From NCBI GenBank assembly GCA_026129405.1, contig JAHCID010000009.1, positions 124,001-188,000 on the forward strand: DNA of 64,000 nt, in the 5' to 3' direction. The position numbers and the translations under genes are program-made. A model generated the notes under the pieces. That model was not told the origin of the DNA and made no database searches. It was given only the letters and a program-made list of their open reading frames with translations. Shown here piece by piece: positions 44,616 through 52,624 of this stretch. Each line of letters begins with the position of its first letter. Within the stretch, counting starts at the first letter, position 1. This DNA comes from a bacterium (lineage in GTDB: Bacteria > Desulfobacterota > Binatia > DP-6).

Positions 44616-46751
44616 CTAGAATCCCCAGGAAACCGTGCCGTAGAACGACCGCCCCGGCAGCGGGAAGTCGAGCGCATCGCGGGTCTGGTCGTTGGTGAAG
44701 TTCAGGACCTCGAAGCCGATGCGCAGCGGCGCGAACGGCTCGAGCTCGAACCCGACGCCGTAGATGTCGCGCTGGGCCACGAGCTGGGTGTTGGCGGTGT
44801 CGAGCCAGTTGTCGGCAATCAGGTTGGCGTCGAGCCAGAGCCGGCCCGGCCAGACCCGCGCCGCCCAGGCACCGAGCGGCAGCGGACGCGCCGGCGACCA
44901 GGCCAGCTCCGCGCGCGCGTAGGCCTCGTGCGCCGGCCGTCCCGGCAGCTTGTTGCCGTCGTTGAAGGTGCCGCTCTCGTCGACCGCGTCCTGGTGCGTG
45001 TAGTTCGCCGTGAGGCCGACGCGATCCCAAAGGCGGACGGCCGCGGACACCTCGTGGCCGCGCACACGCGCGGCGGCGACGTTGCGGCTCGTGAACACGC
45101 TGACGCTGGTCGGCACGACGACGATGACGTCGTCGATGCGGTTGTCGAAGTAGGCGTACTCGAACGACGCCGCCGTCAGACCGGGCCCGAGCGTCTCGCG
45201 GGCGAGGCGGAAGCCGAGGTCCCAGTTGAGCGTCTTCTCGGGCACCAGATCGGGGTTGCCGATCACCGTGCCGGAAAGCCCGAACAGCTCCTGGAGGCTC
45301 GGCACGCGCTCGTAGTGGCCGGCGTTGCCGAGCAGCTCCACGCCCGGCCAGGGCACCCCGCGTATGCCGAGCCGCGGCGACCAGACGCTGCGGGTGACGA
45401 CGCCGCTCGCGTCGAGGACGGGGGCGAGCCGGGGATCGGGCGGCGCGTCGTCGCGAAAGCCCTCCCAACGCAGCCCCGGCACGATCCACAGGCGCTCGCC
45501 GAGGAGCACGATGCGGTCCTCGGCGCCGACGGTGCCGCGCAGCCGGGTGCGGTCGGGCTGGCGTCCGGGCTCGGCGCCGCGCGAGCCGATCTGGTCGGTC
45601 TGCCCGAAGGTCTCGTGGCTCACGGCGAGCAGCAGCGACGGCAGCTGGTGGCGGCCGAGCGCGCTCTCGAGCACCACCTGGCCGCCGCCGACGAGGCTCG
45701 TGTCCTCGACGTCGCTCGTCAGCTGGATCACCGGACCGAGCGGGTCCTCGAACTTCTGCCACTGGTAGAGGAGGAACGCGCTGCCGTCGACGCGCACCGG
45801 CAGGCCCGGGCTCGGCTCGACGATGGCGTCGAGGCGTGAGAGGTGCCGCACGGTCTGGCGCCGGGCGTTGGCGTCCTGCGGGAAGCCGCGGCCGGGATAG
45901 CCGCGGTTGCGCCCGAAGGTGTCGGTCGTGAGCGCGAGCTGGAGCCCGTCCTGCGGCCGCCAGCCGACCCGCCCGGTGAGGCTGCCGAGGTTGAAGTCGT
46001 TGTTGATGCGGGTGAGCTCGCGGTCGTCGTCGGGGTTCTCGGGCGTGCCGACGTCGTCGCGGTACTGGAAGTCGCCCAGCGTGCCCATGTAGTGGCCGAA
46101 CAGGAGGTAGTCCCAGTCGCCGACCGTGGCGCTGCGGGTGACGTCGACCTTGCGGGTCTCGAACGAGCCGTACGACGCGCTGGCCGCCGTCACCGGGGAC
46201 GCGCCGGGGCGGCGGCTGACGACGTTGACGACGCCCCCGGGACCGGCCTGCGCGAAGCGCAGCGGCGTCGTGCCGCGGTAGACCTCGACGCGCTCGACGG
46301 CGTCGAGCGGCAGCTCGCTCAGGTCGACGGTCTCGTTCTCCGCCCGCGAGAGCGGCACGCCGTCGAGGTAGACCTGCACCTGCCGCGGCGAGAAGCCGCG
46401 CACCGAGACGGTGGCGAAGTCGCCGAGGCCGCCGAAGCGGCGCACCTGGACGCCGACCGAATCGGAGAGCGCGTCCGCCAGCGTCTCGACCCTGGTCGGG
46501 GCCGAGCGCGTGTCGATCAGCGTCGCGAAGCCGGTGGCGTCGATCTCGCGCAGATCCGGGAGCACCGGCGGCGCCGTCACCACGACCTCGGGCAGGCGCT
46601 GGGCCGGCATATCCTGCCCGTCCGGCTCCACCGCGACGGCCTCCGCTCCGCTCTCCGCAGGCCCGGCGGGCGCCGCACGCTCCTCGGCGACGACCGACGT
46701 CGCGGCCGCCAGCGCGAGAAGCCCGGCCCTGATGCACGCCCGAATCGCGAT
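44616..46751 (-). CDS. btuB: TonB-dependent outer-membrane receptor for cobalamin, with non-standard start codon
   Basis: This protein of about 711 residues forms a TonB-gated beta-barrel for B12 uptake. After a signal sequence (IRAGLLALAAATSVVA) come a TonB-box-like PEVVVTA, the plug domain (SVGVQVRRFGGLGDFATVSVRG, VYLDGVPL, VEVYRGTTPLRF, GPGGVVNVVSR) and a barrel ending in a terminal Phe (YGTVSWGF). Cobalamin specificity is supported by the cobalamin riboswitch directly upstream. No ATG, GTG or TTG exists in frame between the riboswitch and the signal peptide. An ATC at 46749-46751 sits 6 nt after a strong AAGGAG and is taken as the likely start; ATT at 46743-46745 is the alternative. Confidence 0.88.
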   Translation of the reverse strand: MAIRACIRAGLLALAAATSVVAEERAAPAGPAESGAEAVAVEPDGQDMPAQRLPEVVVTAPPVLPDLREIDATGFATLIDTRSAPTRVETLADALSDSVGVQVRRFGGLGDFATVSVRGFSPRQVQVYLDGVPLSRAENETVDLSELPLDAVERVEVYRGTTPLRFAQAGPGGVVNVVSRRPGASPVTAASASYGSFETRKVDVTRSATVGDWDYLLFGHYMGTLGDFQYRDDVGTPENPDDDRELTRINNDFNLGSLTGRVGWRPQDGLQLALTTDTFGRNRGYPGRGFPQDANARRQTVRHLSRLDAIVEPSPGLPVRVDGSAFLLYQWQKFEDPLGPVIQLTSDVEDTSLVGGGQVVLESALGRHQLPSLLLAVSHETFGQTDQIGSRGAEPGRQPDRTRLRGTVGAEDRIVLLGERLWIVPGLRWEGFRDDAPPDPRLAPVLDASGVVTRSVWSPRLGIRGVPWPGVELLGNAGHYERVPSLQELFGLSGTVIGNPDLVPEKTLNWDLGFRLARETLGPGLTAASFEYAYFDNRIDDVIVVVPTSVSVFTSRNVAAARVRGHEVSAAVRLWDRVGLTANYTHQDAVDESGTFNDGNKLPGRPAHEAYARAELAWSPARPLPLGAWAARVWPGRLWLDANLIADNWLDTANTQLVAQRDIYGVGFELEPFAPLRIGFEVLNFTNDQTRDALDFPLPGRSFYGTVSWGF

Positions 46752-46757
46752 CCCCAG

Positions 46758-46775
46758 CTCCTTCCCCGCGGAAGG
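46758..46775 (-). promoter_or_regulatory. Shine-Dalgarno-sequestering hairpin downstream of the riboswitch
   Basis: On the minus strand, CCTTCC (46775-46770), loop GCGG and GGAAGG (46765-46760) form a perfect 6-bp stem whose 3' arm contains most of the AAGGAG ribosome-binding site. This is a plausible expression platform by which B12 binding blocks translation of the receptor. Confidence 0.6.
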
Positions 46776-46788
46776 CGTCCGCTGGCCT

Positions 46789-46957
46789 CGGCGCGCAGGT
46801 CTTCTGGCTCGGGGATCGTCCTCCCCCGGTTCCTTCCCGCCCTCGGGCAGTGGTCGTGACCGGGATCGTCCCCCCACACAGCTGCGGGGCAGCGGGGGCT
46901 TCGCACCCCCTTCCCTCGCGCGTCGAGGTCGGGGGCACGTACCGGCCCCTCGCGCCG
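46789..46957 (-). ncRNA. Cobalamin riboswitch aptamer
   Basis: The minus strand carries the conserved cobalamin riboswitch elements in order. These are P1 (CGGCGCG, complement of 46951-46957), GCCGGTACGTGCC, the core GAGGGAAGGGGGTGCGAAGC, CCGCTGCCCCGCAGC, GACCACTG, GGCGGGAAGG and the B12 box AGCCAGAAGACCTGC (complement of 46795-46809). The 3' arm of P1 (CGCGCCG) closes at 46789-46795. The layout closely parallels the E. coli btuB leader. It fills most of the 329-bp gene-free stretch between btuB and the divergent hydratase gene, and should repress the receptor when adenosylcobalamin is abundant. Confidence 0.93.
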
Positions 46958-46987
46958 GCGTCAAGCGCGATGCGTCGCGAGCGGGCG

Positions 46988-47016
46988 CCGCTAGCCGCCC
47001 GTCGGGAGCGAGTCAA
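46988..47016 (-). promoter_or_regulatory. Candidate promoter for the riboswitch-btuB transcript
   Basis: On the minus strand, TTGACT (47016-47011), a 17-bp spacer and TAGCGG (46993-46988) would start transcription roughly 25 nt before the riboswitch P1 stem. The -10 is weak. Confidence 0.35.
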
Positions 47017-47080
47017 GGGTTTGGCCGAGGGACCTCGCACTTGACCGCCTGCCCTTCTTCCGGTTCAAGGCCCGTCGGAC

Positions 47081-47527
47081 ATGGGTCGATACTTGGAGGA
47101 CTTCCGTCCCGGGGAGCTCATCAAGCATTGGCCCGGCCGGACGATCCGCGACTTCGACGATACCTGGTTCACCCTGATGACGATGAACACCAACCCGCTG
47201 CACTTCGACGAGCACTTCGCGAGTCAGAGTCAGCACGGGCGGTGTCTGGTGAACGGGACCCTGGTGTTCTCCCTCACGGTCGGCATGAGCGTGCGGGACG
47301 TCAGCGAGAACGCGATCGCCAATCTCGAGTACGAGAAGGTGCTGCACCTGGCGCCGACGTACCACGGGGACACGATCTACGCCGAGTCGGAGGTCCTCGA
47401 GGTCACGCCGTCGAGCACCCGATCGGACCGGGGCGTCGTCTACGTCGAGACGCGCGCCCTGAACCAGCGCGGCGAGCGCGTGCTGTCGCTCCGACGGCGC
47501 GTGCTGGTGCCCCGACGGCCGTCCTGA
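47081..47527 (+). CDS. MaoC-family hot-dog acyl-CoA (de)hydratase
   Basis: A single-domain hot-dog protein of 148 residues. The segment GRTIRDFDDTWFTLMTMNTNPLHFDEHFA (about 19-47) has the Asp/Asn-x2-His hydratase-2 pattern, and LVNGTLVFSLTVGMSV follows. This pattern is common in MaoC proteins annotated as mesaconyl-/itaconyl-CoA-type hydratases, so a link to the C4/C5 acyl-CoA mutase chemistry elsewhere in the window is possible but unproven. The ATG at 47081 gives the full domain. TTGACC at 47041-47046 may be its -35 element. Confidence 0.78.
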   Translation: MGRYLEDFRPGELIKHWPGRTIRDFDDTWFTLMTMNTNPLHFDEHFASQSQHGRCLVNGTLVFSLTVGMSVRDVSENAIANLEYEKVLHLAPTYHGDTIYAESEVLEVTPSSTRSDRGVVYVETRALNQRGERVLSLRRRVLVPRRPS

Positions 47528-47599
47528 GCTGTGGGGTTGGGAAGGTGGAGGAGGAGTTTCAGCTCGTGACGTTCGCCACCAGCTGACGAGTTCCGCGAA

Positions 47600-47646
47600 G
47601 CGGGTTTCGAGCCCGCGAGCGACGATCGGAATCGTGCACCGATCGT
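47600..47646. promoter_or_regulatory. Hairpin and inverted repeat upstream of the outer-membrane protein gene
   Basis: GCGGG-N7-CCCGC (47600-47616) could end the hydratase transcript. Next to it ACGATCGG (47622-47629) and CCGATCGT (47639-47646) form a perfect 8-bp inverted repeat with 9-nt spacing, about 72 bp before the porin-like gene. It may be an operator or leader stem. The rest of 47528-47717 shows only a strong GGAAGGGGGAAG ribosome site. Confidence 0.45.
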
Positions 47647-47717
47647 GTCGTCGCGGGCGTCGTTCGACGCATCGCGAAGTTCAAACCAGACGCACGATCA
47701 ACGGAAGGGGGAAGTGA

Positions 47718-48593
47718 ATGCAGAGGACAACGAATCGATGGATGGGGCGACTCGCCATGCTCGGGCTGGCGGGTGCGCTGTTCGCGACGCCGGCGGCGGC
47801 GGGCCCGAACAGCGGGAAGATCGAGTTCAGCGTGGGCATGGACTTCACCACGGCCTACTTCTTCCGCGGCATCCTCCAGGAGCGCAACGGCTTCATCTGG
47901 CAGCCCTACGGTGAGGTGAACATCAACCTCTTCGCGGACGAAGACGAGAACGCGATCTTCACGGGCTTCACGCCCTTCATCGGCACCTGGAACTCGGTCC
48001 ACTCGAAGGCCACCGGCGCCGTCAGCGGCCCGACCAACTGGTACGAGTCCGACGTCTACCTCGGCGCCAAGTTCACCTTCTTCAACAAGCTCGAGGTGAA
48101 GCCCTTCTACATCGCCTACACCTATCCGAACGGCGCCTATTCCACGGTGCAGGAGTTCGACATGTCCTTCAGCCTCGACGACAGCGAGTGGCTGGGCATG
48201 TGGGCGATGTCGCCGAGCTTCCTCTGGGCGCACGAGCTCGAGGGCACCGCCCTCGGCGACAAGCGCGGCGACTACATGGAGTTCAACGCCGGCCCGTCGT
48301 TCACCATCCTCGAGAGCGAGGACTATCCGGTGTCGCTGGCGGTGCCGCTCCAGCTCGGCATCGGCATCGACAACTACTACGAGGGCCCGTTCAGCAACTC
48401 GAACGAGACCTTCGGCTTCTTCCGGGCGGGCGCGATCTTCAGCGTCCCGCTCGCCTTCATGGGCGAGGACTACGGCTCGTGGTCGGCCAGCGCCGGCGCC
48501 TACGTCTACACCTTCGGCAACGTGAACAAGTTCTACAACGACAACGACGACCCCTGGGTCGTCGGCACCTGGTCGATCAACATGACCTACTGA
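47718..48593 (+). CDS. TorF-like putative outer-membrane beta-barrel protein
   Basis: A 291-residue exported protein with signal peptide MLGLAGALFATPAAA. The mature sequence alternates aromatic and polar residues in short beta strands (VGMDFTTAYFFRGIL, VYLGAKFTFFNKLEVKPFYIAYTY) and ends with a WSINMTY-type strand, all typical of an outer-membrane barrel. The early TTAYFFRGI block is characteristic of the TorF porin group. Cargo unknown. A strong ribosome site precedes the ATG, and a stable hairpin lies 38 bp after the stop, so it is probably a single-gene transcript. Confidence 0.75.
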   Translation: MQRTTNRWMGRLAMLGLAGALFATPAAAGPNSGKIEFSVGMDFTTAYFFRGILQERNGFIWQPYGEVNINLFADEDENAIFTGFTPFIGTWNSVHSKATGAVSGPTNWYESDVYLGAKFTFFNKLEVKPFYIAYTYPNGAYSTVQEFDMSFSLDDSEWLGMWAMSPSFLWAHELEGTALGDKRGDYMEFNAGPSFTILESEDYPVSLAVPLQLGIGIDNYYEGPFSNSNETFGFFRAGAIFSVPLAFMGEDYGSWSASAGAYVYTFGNVNKFYNDNDDPWVVGTWSINMTY

Positions 48594-48631
48594 TCGCCGT
48601 CCGCGGCCCTCGTGCGGGCCGCCGGCATCCG

Positions 48632-48667
48632 GACGGGGGAGCGGTGCGCCGGCATCGCTCCCCCGTC
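48632..48667 (+). terminator. Transcription terminator-like hairpin
   Basis: Perfect 12-bp inverted repeat GACGGGGGAGCG (48632-48643) and CGCTCCCCCGTC (48656-48667) with a 12-nt loop, directly after the outer-membrane protein gene. Only a short GTCGTTTC follows instead of a full T tract. Confidence 0.7.
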
Positions 48668-48715
48668 GTCGTTTCGGGGGCCTGCGCATGGTTGCGGCGC
48701 GTCAATGTGCCCGCT

Positions 48716-49459
48716 ATGCAGCCCGCTCCCATGGGCAGACCCGACGAGCACGTCGAGCGCAGCATCCGCGACTTCACGAGCGACCTGGTCGCCGCCCTGG
48801 GTGCGCAGCTCGGGTGCCTCGCCCTGCACGGCAGCGCGGCGGGCGAGGACTGGCTGGAGGGCCGATCCGACCTGAACAGCGTCGTCGTGCTCGACAGCGT
48901 CGATGGCCCGGCACTCGAGGCCATGGCCCCCGTCGTCGGGCGATGGCAGCGTCGCCGCTTCGCCATCCCGATGGTGATCGACGCCGGATTCCTCGACCGG
49001 GCACGCGACACCTTCCCGATGGAGCTGGACGACATCCGGCGTCAGCACCGCGTCCTGGCCGGCTCCGACCTCCTCGCCGACGTCACCCTCGACCCCGAGG
49101 CCCTGCGGCGGCAGTGCGAGCAGGAGGCGCGCGGCAAGCTCCTGCGGCTGCGGGCGCTCTTCCTCTCCACCGGCGGCGCCCCCACCGCCCTCGAGCGCCT
49201 CATGGTCGAGTCCCTGAAGGGCGTCCTCATCGTCCTCCGCCATACCTTGCGCCTCGCGGGCGCCACGCCCGGCCAGCGCTATGCTGACGCGCTCGAGGCC
49301 GCCGCCGAGCGGCTCGGTCCCCTGCCCGTGCTGGCCATGCTGCTCGAGCACCGCCAGGCAGGAGGACGCCTCGTCCCGCCCAATCTCCATGCATCGTTCC
49401 ATGCGCTCCTGGGCGAGATGGAGCGGGTCATCGACGCGCTCGACGCCCTCGGGGCCTAG
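48716..49459 (+). CDS. Nucleotidyltransferase-fold protein with altered metal site
   Basis: A 247-residue cytoplasmic protein. Residues 34-58 (CLALHGSAAGEDWLEGRSDLNSVVV) show the GS motif of the minimal nucleotidyltransferase fold, but the following D-x-D is D52-L-N54, so one metal ligand is changed. An all-helical C-terminal half (about 120-245) resembles the helical domain that follows in several aminoglycoside adenylyltransferase-like families. It may be an inactive relative or use another residue. The ATG at 48716 is used; the ATG at 48731 is also possible. No functional partner nearby. Confidence 0.6.
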   Translation: MQPAPMGRPDEHVERSIRDFTSDLVAALGAQLGCLALHGSAAGEDWLEGRSDLNSVVVLDSVDGPALEAMAPVVGRWQRRRFAIPMVIDAGFLDRARDTFPMELDDIRRQHRVLAGSDLLADVTLDPEALRRQCEQEARGKLLRLRALFLSTGGAPTALERLMVESLKGVLIVLRHTLRLAGATPGQRYADALEAAAERLGPLPVLAMLLEHRQAGGRLVPPNLHASFHALLGEMERVIDALDALGA

Positions 49460-49542
49460 CGCCCTCCCTGCTCTCCATTCCCGCGCCCGTCCGCTACGCT
49501 GACGGCGTCGGGCCGGCGTTCACGGCCCAGGAGGACACCGGC

Positions 49543-50166
49543 ATGGCGAGCACGATCGTGCCCGGCGACGGGCACAGCGGGATATCCCGGGCAGGTGGAC
49601 GCGCGCGCGCACTGATGCGCCGCGCGACGGTGGCGCTGCTGATCGCGACGGCCCCGGGCTGTGCGTACGACGACCTCGCCGCGCAGCAGGAGCGCATCAG
49701 CCGGGCCTGGTCCGGCGTCGAGCGCGAGCTCGACCGACGTGGCGCGCTGCTGGGCGATCTGCTGCCCGTGGTGCGCGCGAACGCGGCCAAGGAGACGGCG
49801 CTGCTCTCGGCGGCGGCCGATGCTCGCGCACGCATGCTCGCCGCGAGCGCCCGCAGCGAGCGCATGGAGGCGGCCAGCGGCCTCGGCGAGACGGCGATCC
49901 GTCTCGTCGCCCTCGCCGCCCACCACCCGGCGCTGCGCGACGACCCCCGCTTCCAGAGCCTGGCGCGCGACGTCGCGGACACGAACCGCCGGCTCGCCGC
50001 CGAAGAGCAGCGCTTCAACGCCGCCGTCCGCGACTACAACGGCGCGCTCGACGGCTTCCCGACGCGCCTCTACGCCAAGCTCCTCGGCTTCGAAGCGGCG
50101 CCCTATCTCCACACCGCCACCTCGGCCGAATCCGGCGAGGCGGACGCCGCGGCGCCGAGCACCTGA
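49543..50166 (+). CDS. LemA-family lipoprotein-like protein
   Basis: A 207-residue protein with a hydrophobic segment VALLIATAPGC whose Cys may be a lipidation site, followed by long helices typical of LemA (GVERELDRRGALLGDLLPVV, FNAAVRDYNGAL, FPTRLYAKLLGF). The perfect AGGAGG at 49529-49534, 8 bp before ATG 49543, supports this start, although it gives a 24-residue extension before the signal; an internal ATG at 49615 would give a shorter signal. LemA proteins occur at membranes but their role is unclear. The PanE-type gene follows after 9 bp. Confidence 0.78.
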   Translation: MASTIVPGDGHSGISRAGGRARALMRRATVALLIATAPGCAYDDLAAQQERISRAWSGVERELDRRGALLGDLLPVVRANAAKETALLSAAADARARMLAASARSERMEAASGLGETAIRLVALAAHHPALRDDPRFQSLARDVADTNRRLAAEEQRFNAAVRDYNGALDGFPTRLYAKLLGFEAAPYLHTATSAESGEADAAAPST

Positions 50167-50175
50167 GCCCGCCCC

Positions 50176-51096
50176 GTGCGCATCCTCGTCCATGGGGCCG
50201 GCGCGGTCGGCAGCTACTTCGGCGCGCTGCTCGCGCGCGCCGGCAACGACACCGTGCTGGTGGCGCGCGGCGAGCACCTGGAGGCGCTCCAGCGCCGCGG
50301 CCTGCGCGTCGAGCGGCCCGACGGCCCGCTCGCCGCCCCGACCCTGCGGGCCGTGGCCACGCCGCGCGACGCCTTCCCCGAGGCGGCGCCCGATCTGGTG
50401 CTGGTCTGCGTGAAGTCGTACGACACGGCGGCGGCCGCGGCGGCGCTGGCCCCGGTCGTCGCGCCCGAGACGATCGTCCTCTCGCTGCAGAACGGGATCG
50501 AGAACGAGGAGTCGCTCGCCGCCCGCCTCGGCCTGCCGCCGCTCCTCGTCGGCCTCACCCGCATCGGCGTCGAGCGGACCGGACCGGGCGTCGTGCGCTA
50601 CACGGGCCGCGGCGAGATCCTGTTCGGCGAGCCCGGCGGCCGCCTCTCGCCGCGCGCCCGCCGTCTCGGCGAGACGCTCGCCGGCGCCGGCATCCCCCAC
50701 CAGCTGCGGCGCGACGTCCTCGTCGTCGCCTGGGAGAAGCTGGCGTGGAACGCCGGCTTCAACGCGGTGACGACCCTCGTCGATCAGCCGGTCGGCCCGG
50801 TCGTCGCCCGCGCCGAGACCTGCGCCCTCGTGCGTCGTGCCATGGAGGAGACCGACGCCGTCGCCGCCGCGCTCGGCATCGCCGTCCGCCGCCGCCGTCT
50901 CGACGCCGTGCTCGCCGAGAGCGCGAGCGAGATGCCAGACTTCCCGACCTCGATGCTCCAGGACCGCCGTCGCGGCACGCGCCTCGAGCACGACGCGCTC
51001 AACGGGGCCGTCGTCCGGGCCGGGGAGCGCGCCGGCGTGGCGGTGCCGGTCAACCGCCTGCTCCTCGGCCTCCTCGCCGGGCTGTCCGTCGGCTAG
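50176..51096 (+). CDS. panE: Ketopantoate reductase family (2-dehydropantoate 2-reductase)
   Basis: A 306-residue NADPH-dependent reductase predicted to form pantoate for coenzyme A synthesis. The Rossmann motif HGAGAVGSYFG is at residues 6-16. VCVKSYDT, with the conserved Lys, lies at about 78, SLQNGIENE at about 102, and the catalytic-region WEKLAWNAGFNAVTTL at about 188. The C-terminal helical domain ends with the family block PVNRLLLGLL. It starts with GTG at 50176. Several paralogous reductases in this family act on other keto acids, so pantoate is likely but not certain. It converges with nuoN over 67 bp that hold nothing clear. Confidence 0.87.
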   Translation: MRILVHGAGAVGSYFGALLARAGNDTVLVARGEHLEALQRRGLRVERPDGPLAAPTLRAVATPRDAFPEAAPDLVLVCVKSYDTAAAAAALAPVVAPETIVLSLQNGIENEESLAARLGLPPLLVGLTRIGVERTGPGVVRYTGRGEILFGEPGGRLSPRARRLGETLAGAGIPHQLRRDVLVVAWEKLAWNAGFNAVTTLVDQPVGPVVARAETCALVRRAMEETDAVAAALGIAVRRRRLDAVLAESASEMPDFPTSMLQDRRRGTRLEHDALNGAVVRAGERAGVAVPVNRLLLGLLAGLSVG

Positions 51097-51163
51097 TGTC
51101 CCGAGGCCGAAGCGCGTTGCCGAAGATCGGGGTGGGATCGCGCCGCCCGGCGCGGCGCCGGCC

Positions 51164-52624
51164 CTACCCCAGCGACGCGAACGCGGCGCGTGCTGCGTCC
51201 ATCGGCCCGGACGGCAGCACGCCGAGCCAGAACGTCGCCACGACCGAGGCGAAGATGACCCAGAGGAGCCACGGTCGCGAGCGCGGCGAGACCGGCACCA
51301 GCGTCCCCTCGACCATGTACATCTGCACGATGACGCCGAGGTAGTAGTACACCGACACCAGGCTGTTCAGGACGCCGATGATGGCCAGCGTCACGTGGCC
51401 GGCGTCGATGGCGGCGCTGAAGAGGTAGAACTTGCCCGCGAAGCCGGCCGTCGGTGGGAAGCCCGCGAGCGCGAGCATGAACACCGTCATCGACAGCCCG
51501 AGAATCGGCTGGCGCAGGCCGACCCCGGCCATCGCGTCGAGGTCGTCGTTGGGCTCACCGCGGCGACCCAGCGCGATCAGCACCGCGAACGCGCCGACGT
51601 TCATCGCGGTGTACGCGGCCAGGTAGTACAGCACCGCGGAGCCGCCCTCGGCCGAGTTGGCGACCAGACCGACCAGCGCGTAGCCCGCGTGCGCGATGCT
51701 CGAGTAGGCGAGCATGCGCTTCACGCTGCGCTGGGCGATCGCGGCGACGTTGCCGACGCTCATGGTGAGGACCGCGAGCACCTGGAGGATGCCGGTCCAG
51801 TCGACCGCCGCCGCCTCGAGGCTGGTGGCGAACACGCGCACGAGCGCCGCGAAGGCCGCGGCCTTCACGCCGACCGCCATGAAGGCCGTCACCGGGGTGG
51901 GTGCGCCCTCGTAGACGTCCGGCGTCCAGCCCTGGAACGGCACCAGCGCCACCTTGAACCCGAAGCCCACGGTGACGAGAACGATCCCGAGCAGCGCCAT
52001 CGGGCCGACGCCGTCGCGGGCGAGCACCTGCGCGATGCCGTCGAGCTGGGTCGTGCCGGTCGCGCCGTAGAAGAACGCGATGCCGTAGAGCAGGAACCCG
52101 CTCGCGAACGCCCCGAGCAGGAAGTACTTCATGGCGGCTTCGATCGACCGCTTGTCGCCGCGCAGCATGCCCGAGAGCACGTAGACGCCCACGGACATGA
52201 CCTCGAGCGAGATGAAGACGACGATGAGGTCGTTCGCCAGCGCCATGAAGACCATGCCGCAGGTCGAGAGCAGCACCAGCGCATGGTAGTCGCCGGCCGG
52301 CAGGTCGTGCTCGCGCAGGTACTCGACCGACATGAGCAGCGTCAGCGCCGCCGCGGCGCAGATGACGACCGTGAAGAACAGGCCGAAGCGGTCGGCCCGC
52401 AGCGTGTTCTGGAACCCGCCGGGGTCCCCCGTGCCGAACCAGGCGCTCACGCTGAACGCGGCCGTGATGCCGAGCCCGATCAGCCCGACGATCACCAGCC
52501 CGTCGCGATCCTTGCCGTCGCTGACCAGGTCCGCGAACATCACCGCGAACGCCGTCAGGCCGACGAGGAAGGCGGGCCAGCCGGCCTGCCAGCCGCTGAC
52601 GAAGCTGGAGAGCTCGGCCGTCAT
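51164..52624 (-). CDS. nuoN: NADH-quinone oxidoreductase subunit N
   Basis: An antiporter-like proton-pumping subunit of complex I, 486 residues, about 14 transmembrane helices. The conserved Glu of TM5 lies in VVFISLEVMSVGVYVL. Lys residues in MKYFLLGAF and KVALVPFQGWTPDVYEG, and the SIAHAGYALVG block, are as expected. It starts ATGA-overlapped with the nuoM stop and is the last gene of the operon. Confidence 0.95.
   Translation of the reverse strand: MTAELSSFVSGWQAGWPAFLVGLTAFAVMFADLVSDGKDRDGLVIVGLIGLGITAAFSVSAWFGTGDPGGFQNTLRADRFGLFFTVVICAAAALTLLMSVEYLREHDLPAGDYHALVLLSTCGMVFMALANDLIVVFISLEVMSVGVYVLSGMLRGDKRSIEAAMKYFLLGAFASGFLLYGIAFFYGATGTTQLDGIAQVLARDGVGPMALLGIVLVTVGFGFKVALVPFQGWTPDVYEGAPTPVTAFMAVGVKAAAFAALVRVFATSLEAAAVDWTGILQVLAVLTMSVGNVAAIAQRSVKRMLAYSSIAHAGYALVGLVANSAEGGSAVLYYLAAYTAMNVGAFAVLIALGRRGEPNDDLDAMAGVGLRQPILGLSMTVFMLALAGFPPTAGFAGKFYLFSAAIDAGHVTLAIIGVLNSLVSVYYYLGVIVQMYMVEGTLVPVSPRSRPWLLWVIFASVVATFWLGVLPSGPMDAARAAFASLG

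Noticed and set aside
46936-46964. TTGACG-N17-TACGTG as a btuB promoter
   Set aside because: The elements fall inside the 5' part of the cobalamin aptamer (P1 and the GGTACGTGCC strand), so transcription must begin further upstream.
47600-47616. GCGGG-TTTCGAG-CCCGC looks like a tRNA T-arm
   Set aside because: The loop does not fit the TTCRANY pattern, and no acceptor, D-arm or anticodon arm can be drawn upstream.
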